Shown piece after piece: positions 60,267-64,000 of a DNA stretch of 64,000 nt; the stretch's first letter is position 1, and the number at the start of each line of letters is the position of its first letter. Both the position numbers and the translations under genes were made by a program. Location: positions 248,001-312,000 of the forward strand of contig NZ_JADG01000011.1 in the NCBI RefSeq assembly GCF_000518265.1, in the 5' to 3' direction. The DNA is from Actinomadura oligospora ATCC 43269 (lineage in GTDB: Bacteria; Actinomycetota; Actinomycetes; Streptosporangiales; Streptosporangiaceae). The notes beneath the pieces are model-generated. The model was not told where the DNA came from. It made no database searches and worked only from the letters and a program-made list of their open reading frames with translations.

Positions 60267-60641
60267 GGCCGGAATGCCCTTTCACTTGACGATGCGCTGA
60301 GCGGTTGCGACGCGTGACGTCCGCGCGCCGGCCCGGATCCGGACCGGCGCCCGGCCCAGCAAACCACGTCGACCCCGGCGGCTGTCTCAGGAACACCCAC
60401 TCCGGCGCAACCACCCCACTCCACCCCGGATCGCCCTCCGGGAGGGCCTCACACGCCGCCGCGTCACCGTCCCGGCGTCCGCCCCGCACCGCCTCCCCGC
60501 CGCCCCCGTCGCCGGGGTCGCACTCCGGGAGAAGCGCGGCCGCGGGGTCCGCCACGACCATGAGGACCGAACGCGCGTCGGCCCGCGCACGCGCCGGACG
60601 ACCGGCGCCGCCCGCCGACGGACCCGAGCTGAGGGGTGTCC
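60267..60641. other. intergenic region, no gene seen
   Basis: The 375 bases between the divergent VOC and secreted-protein genes are C- and G-rich with no believable frame. Both promoters should be here. I see no palindrome or repeat of note. Confidence 0.5.
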
Positions 60642-61532
60642 ATGACCGAGAACGCGGAACCGCCCGTCGAGCCACCGGCCTCCCCGGGCCCGTACCGTCC
60701 GCACGCCGCCGGACGGGTCGTCCGAGGCGTCGCGGCGAGCGCCCTCGCGGGCCTCGCGGTGCTGGTGGGCGCCGCGCCCCCGGCCCTGGCGTCGCCCGCG
60801 GTGCAGCCGGTGACCACGTTCGGGAAGGTCCCGGAGATGGGCCTGAAGATGGTGGACGGCGCGGCCCTGCACTGCCCCGCCGGGGTGACGACCTGGTCGC
60901 CGATGATCGTGCCGATCGAGATGGTCGTCCCGGAGGGCGCGCCGAACGGGACCATCGACCCCGCCGACGTCAAGAACATGATGGACGACTCGGCGCTCTG
61001 GTACCGCGCCCTGGGCAGCACCAAGTCGGGCGGGACCATGATGCTCGACAAGGAGTGGACGCAGGACGGCCGGCGCGCCATCCCCATCACCGGGACCGGA
61101 CTGCGGTCGGGCACCTACCTGCTGGGCGCGCTGTGCGCCAAGCAGGACCGCGGCCGCCACGTCTACACCCTCGACGCGAACGGCAAGCTCGTCGGCGAGT
61201 GGTACGTCGTGACCTTCACCTGGGTGGACGCGGCGCCCGCGGACGGGACCTTCCACTTCGAACGGCAGTACACCTCGCTGTCCGGTTCCGCCCCCGCCTC
61301 GGCGCCGGCCCCGACCCCCGCCCCGACCTCCTCGGCCGCCCTCCCCCACCACGACGACGGGTCCGGCGGCATGGGCTGGCCGGGCTGGCTGGGGATCGCG
61401 GCGGCCGTCGCGGCGGCGACGGCGGTCGGCGTCGGCCTCAGCCGCCGCAGGCGCCCCGCCGCGCCCGCCGGAGACCTGCCCTCCCCGGTTCCTGGAGCAC
61501 CCCAACCCCGACGATCTCCGGAGGACAAGTGA
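60642..61532 (+). CDS. secreted, membrane-anchored protein
   Basis: A 296-residue protein with an N-terminal hydrophobic helix ending PPALA (residues 25-51), a globular middle with a repeated strand pattern (MIVPIEMVVPEG, GTYLLGALCAKQD), a Pro/Ala/Thr-rich linker, and a C-terminal helix (GWLGIAAAVAAATAVGV) followed by RRRR, so it would stay attached to the membrane outside the cell. ATG 60642 has GAGG upstream; GTG 60636 is in frame. It overlaps the next gene by 4 bases. I do not recognise the domain. It probably is not part of the pathway. Confidence 0.72.
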   Translation: MTENAEPPVEPPASPGPYRPHAAGRVVRGVAASALAGLAVLVGAAPPALASPAVQPVTTFGKVPEMGLKMVDGAALHCPAGVTTWSPMIVPIEMVVPEGAPNGTIDPADVKNMMDDSALWYRALGSTKSGGTMMLDKEWTQDGRRAIPITGTGLRSGTYLLGALCAKQDRGRHVYTLDANGKLVGEWYVVTFTWVDAAPADGTFHFERQYTSLSGSAPASAPAPTPAPTSSAALPHHDDGSGGMGWPGWLGIAAAVAAATAVGVGLSRRRRPAAPAGDLPSPVPGAPQPRRSPEDK

Positions 61533-62887
61533 AGCGCTTTCTCGCATGGCCGGCCCTCGTGCTGGTCCTGCTGGCCTCGACGACGTTCGCCCCGGCGGGC
61601 GCGGCGTCCGCCCAGGCCCCCGCGGCCCCGGCGGCCCGCGCCGCGGCGCCCGGCAGGCAGGTCACCGAGCTGACCGCGGGCGCGGCGCACACCTGCGCGC
61701 TGTACGACGGCAAGACCCTGCGCTGCTGGGGTGACAACCAGTACGGCGAGCTCGGCAACGGGAGCAACGCCCCCACGCCGCAGCCCGGCGACGTCCAGGG
61801 CCTCTCCGCCACCCCGACGGTCACGCTCTCCCGCGCCGTCCACAACTGCTCGCTCATGAGCGACGCGACCGTCCAGTGCTGGGGCATGAACAAGTACGGC
61901 CAGCTCGGGGACGGCACCCTCACCAACTCCAAGAACCCCCTCACCGTCAAGGCGCTGACCGGCCCCGTCCGCCTCCTCGCGGTCGGCGGCGACCACACCT
62001 GCGTCGTGTACCAGAAGGACGACAGCACCTGGTGCTGGGGCCAGAACAAGTACGGCGAGCTGGGCGACGGGAAGCTGACGCCCGGGTCCGAGAAGCCCGT
62101 CGAGGTCAAGGGCCTGCCCTCCCCGCCGGTGAAGTTCGCCACCGGGGTGTGGCACACCTGCGCCATCCTCAAGAACGGCTCCACCTGGTGCTGGGGGCAC
62201 AACGAGGAGGGCGAGCTCGGCGTCGGCACCAAGCACCTGGGCTCCCCCAAGCCGGTCCAGGTGAAGGGCCTGCCCTCGACGCCCGTCCAGATGGAGGCCG
62301 GGAACTTCCACACCTGCGCGGTGGAGAACGACGGTTCGACGTGGTGCTGGGGCGAGAACAAGTACGGGCAGCTCGGCACCGGCACCGCCAAGATCGTGAC
62401 CAAGCCCCAGCCCGTCAACGGGCTGCCCGGCATCCCCACCCGCATCATCACGGGCGGCTACCACACCTGCGCGACCTTCGCCGACGGCACCGTGTGGTGC
62501 TGGGGCCAGAACAACTTCGGCCAGGTGGGCGACGGGACGAACAAGAACGCGTCCAAGCCCGTCCAGGTGAAGGGGCTCCGGCCCAACCCCACGCTCGTCG
62601 TCGGCGGGGGCCTGCACACCTGCGCGGCCTACTCCGACGGCGCGATGAGCTGCTGGGGCCTGAACGCCACCGGCCAGCTGGGCAACGCCTCGGTCAAGCC
62701 CGTCGCGATGACGCCGGTCCCGGTGGGCGTGACCGCCAAGGCCCCGGCCGCCGCGCCCGCCGCCGCCAGCAGCAAGGACGACTCGGGCGGCTCCTCGACC
62801 GCCGCCGAGGTGACCGGGGTCGGCCTGGCCGTCCTGGCCGTCGCGGGGTTCGTCGCCTTCCTGGTGACGCGCCGCCGCCGCACCTGA
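61529..62887 (+). CDS. secreted RCC1-repeat beta-propeller protein
   Basis: A 452-residue protein. GTG 61529 overlaps the previous stop (GTGA) with GGAGGA upstream. After a signal peptide come seven RCC1-type repeats, each with HTC or HNC, then CWG and a GELG/GQLG turn, giving seven blades and one Cys pair per blade. A Ser/Ala-rich linker and a C-terminal helix with RRRR follow, so it is surface-anchored like its partner. RCC1 propellers bind proteins. It is translated with the upstream protein, so they probably form a surface complex. No link to the enediyne pathway is visible. Confidence 0.88.
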   Translation: MKRFLAWPALVLVLLASTTFAPAGAASAQAPAAPAARAAAPGRQVTELTAGAAHTCALYDGKTLRCWGDNQYGELGNGSNAPTPQPGDVQGLSATPTVTLSRAVHNCSLMSDATVQCWGMNKYGQLGDGTLTNSKNPLTVKALTGPVRLLAVGGDHTCVVYQKDDSTWCWGQNKYGELGDGKLTPGSEKPVEVKGLPSPPVKFATGVWHTCAILKNGSTWCWGHNEEGELGVGTKHLGSPKPVQVKGLPSTPVQMEAGNFHTCAVENDGSTWCWGENKYGQLGTGTAKIVTKPQPVNGLPGIPTRIITGGYHTCATFADGTVWCWGQNNFGQVGDGTNKNASKPVQVKGLRPNPTLVVGGGLHTCAAYSDGAMSCWGLNATGQLGNASVKPVAMTPVPVGVTAKAPAAAPAAASSKDDSGGSSTAAEVTGVGLAVLAVAGFVAFLVTRRRRT

Positions 62888-62926
62888 CGACCCGCGCGCC
62901 GGGGCGCGTCCAGACCCGGGCATGAC

Positions 62927-62958
62927 CGTGACGGCCCGCACCGCGGCGGGCCGTCACG
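62927..62958. terminator. hairpin terminator
   Basis: A 13-base stem (62927-62939 with 62946-62958) with a 6-base loop lies just past the RCC1 gene. Confidence 0.75.
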
Positions 62959-62960
62959 CC

Positions 62961-63012
62961 GTGTCCCCTCGCCGCGTCCCCTCGCCGTGTCCCCTCGCCG
63001 TGTCCCCTCGAC
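62961..63012. repeat. four tandem copies of a 13-base unit
   Basis: The unit G(T/C)GTCCCCTCG(C/A)C is repeated four times in the region before the AlkD-like gene, directly after the hairpin. Confidence 0.85.
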
Positions 63013-63085
63013 CCGGGGCTCCGCGGGCGCCTACGCTCGGCGCGGCTACCCGCCGAGTCGTCCGTCCAAGGAAAGGATTCCCGGA

Positions 63086-63832
63086 ATGCCCGACGAGCCG
63101 ACCGCCGACCAGTTCGTGGCGAAGTTCCTGACCCTCGTCCCGGAGGAGAACCGCGCGCTCGCCGAGCGCAACGCGCTGGTGCGCCGGGACGAGGGCGACG
63201 AGGACATCTGGGCCGGGGCCCGGATGGGGAAGATGTTCGCCCTGGCGAAGGAGTTCGTCGACCTGCCCCCGGCGGAGATCGAGCGGCTGCTGGAGAGCAC
63301 CGTGCACGACCTGCGGATCGGCGCGGTCAGCGTCATGGGCCACCAGGCCGTCCGCAAGCGCACCACCGACGAGCGGCGCCGGGAGCTGTACGAGCTCTAC
63401 CTGCGGCGCACCGACCGGATCAACGACTGGGGCCTGGTCGACGTCAGCGCCCACAAGGTGGTCGGCGGGTACCTGGTCGACCGTCCCCGCGACGTGCTGT
63501 ACGAACTGGCCCGTTCCCCCCACTTCTACGAGCGGCGCATCGCCATGTTCGCCACGATCCCGTTCATCGCGCGCGGCGACCTGGACGACACCTACCGGAT
63601 CGCCGAGATCCTCGTCCACGACGACGAGCACTTCGTCAACACCGTGGTCGGCAGCACCCTGCGGGAGGCGGGGAAGCGCGACCGCGCCCGGCTGGTCGAG
63701 TTCCTGGAGCGGCACGCGGAGACCATGCCGCGCGTCACGCTGCGCTTCGCCATCGAGCACATGGACGCCGCGCAGCGCAAGGACCTCATGGGCCGGGCCA
63801 AGCTCGCGAAGCAGCGGAAGGCCGCCACCTGA
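63086..63832 (+). CDS. DNA alkylation repair protein (AlkD-type HEAT repeat)
   Basis: A 248-residue all-helical protein with HEAT-like repeats, matching AlkD-family pieces such as LLESTVHDLRIGAVSVMG, INDWGLVDVSAHKVVGGYL and FYERRIAMFATI. AlkD removes bulky or cationic alkylated bases. The Asp in DVSAHKVVG is in the place of the catalytic aspartate. GGAAAGGATTC lies before ATG 63086. Its position near a DNA-damaging-agent cluster is interesting, but many genomes have such genes and it lies beyond the apparent edge. Confidence 0.85.
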   Translation: MPDEPTADQFVAKFLTLVPEENRALAERNALVRRDEGDEDIWAGARMGKMFALAKEFVDLPPAEIERLLESTVHDLRIGAVSVMGHQAVRKRTTDERRRELYELYLRRTDRINDWGLVDVSAHKVVGGYLVDRPRDVLYELARSPHFYERRIAMFATIPFIARGDLDDTYRIAEILVHDDEHFVNTVVGSTLREAGKRDRARLVEFLERHAETMPRVTLRFAIEHMDAAQRKDLMGRAKLAKQRKAAT

Positions 63833-63844
63833 CGTCCCCGGCGC

Positions 63845-64000
63845 TCACGGCACCCTGAGGGGCTCCTCCACCTCCCGGGCGAACCGCTCGCGGGAGACGC
63901 GCACGGACCTCTCGGCGGCCTCCCGGTCGTCCCCGGCGCTGATCATCAGCCCGGTGAGCTGGGTCTCGAAGCACTGGTCGGCGTCGTACGGCTCGACGAG
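63845..64000 (-). CDS. TetR-family regulator, C-terminal end (cut by window edge)
   Basis: The last 51 codons of a minus-strand gene enter at the window edge and stop at TGA 63845. The translated end contains PYDADQCFETQL and SAGDDREAAERSV, close to the C-terminus of the TetR protein at 9758. The helix-turn-helix part lies outside. It ends 12 bases from the convergent AlkD-like gene. Confidence 0.75.
   Translation of the reverse strand, partial: LVEPYDADQCFETQLTGLMISAGDDREAAERSVRVSRERFAREVEEPLRVP

Overview
The window is very GC-rich, densely coding DNA with actinobacterial start-codon use (many GTG starts, one TTG) and overlapping stop/start pairs. About 58 kb of it reads as a biosynthetic gene cluster for a nine-membered chromoprotein enediyne. 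The gene set matches what I remember of the maduropeptin (mdp) cluster of Actinomadura madurae better than C-1027, neocarzinostatin or kedarcidin. Evidence: a neocarzinostatin-type apoprotein with the four family cysteines at the right spacing, an SgcC4-type MIO tyrosine aminomutase, a 6-methylsalicylate-type iterative PKS with a DHB/salicylate-type acid ligase, and a nucleotide-sugar route to a C-methylated pentose. This assignment is from memory and reading; no alignment was run.

Layout. 1-8262: edge of a secreted protein, a flavin monooxygenase, an MFS exporter, and a minus-strand coupled operon of four genes (small partner protein, GMC oxidoreductase, AhpD-like protein, sugar-1-phosphate nucleotidyltransferase). 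8685-12058: hydrolase, TetR, RibD/DHFR-like reductase and ECF sigma factor. 12195-26988: beta-tyrosine block: HpaB-type hydroxylase, halogenase, aminomutase, NRPS, free carrier protein, O-methyltransferase, acyl-CoA-dehydrogenase-like flavoenzyme, class III aminotransferase, zinc alcohol dehydrogenase, and a sugar C-methyltransferase. 27133-36579: cysteine desulfurase, SgcJ-like protein, second halogenase, hydrolase, UnbV, UnbU, a 41-residue membrane peptide, the apoprotein and an AraC regulator. 37332-46898: one nine-gene plus-strand operon (P450, free condensation enzyme, TIM-barrel protein, P450, UDP-glucose dehydrogenase, UDP-glucuronate decarboxylase-like enzyme, SUMF1-family protein, MoaD/ThiS-like protein, quinone-reductase-like enzyme). 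46962-55724: salicylyl-CoA-hydroxylase-like flavoenzyme, the aromatic PKS and its ligase. 55891-59722: MMPL exporter and glycosyltransferase. From about 59889 the genes look unrelated to the pathway (VOC protein, secreted pair with an RCC1 propeller, AlkD-like protein, edge of a TetR regulator).

How it works together (inference). Tyrosine becomes beta-tyrosine, is loaded on the free carrier protein, chlorinated, hydroxylated and O-methylated. The aminotransferase and dehydrogenase can then swap the beta-amino group for a beta-hydroxyl, and the condensation enzyme transfers the unit to the core. The aromatic PKS and ligase supply an activated salicylate for the amino sugar. UnbV and UnbU belong to the enediyne core cassette, but the enediyne PKS itself, its thioesterase, a DegT-type sugar aminotransferase and the salicylate C-methyltransferase are not in the window.

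The least expected content is a possible sulfur-relay set: a SufS-type cysteine desulfurase and a Gly-Gly-ending ubiquitin-fold carrier next to a SUMF1-fold protein that lacks the FGE cysteines. Also notable are a second halogenase and a hydroxylase beside the salicylate PKS. No tRNA, rRNA, insertion sequence or CRISPR array was seen.
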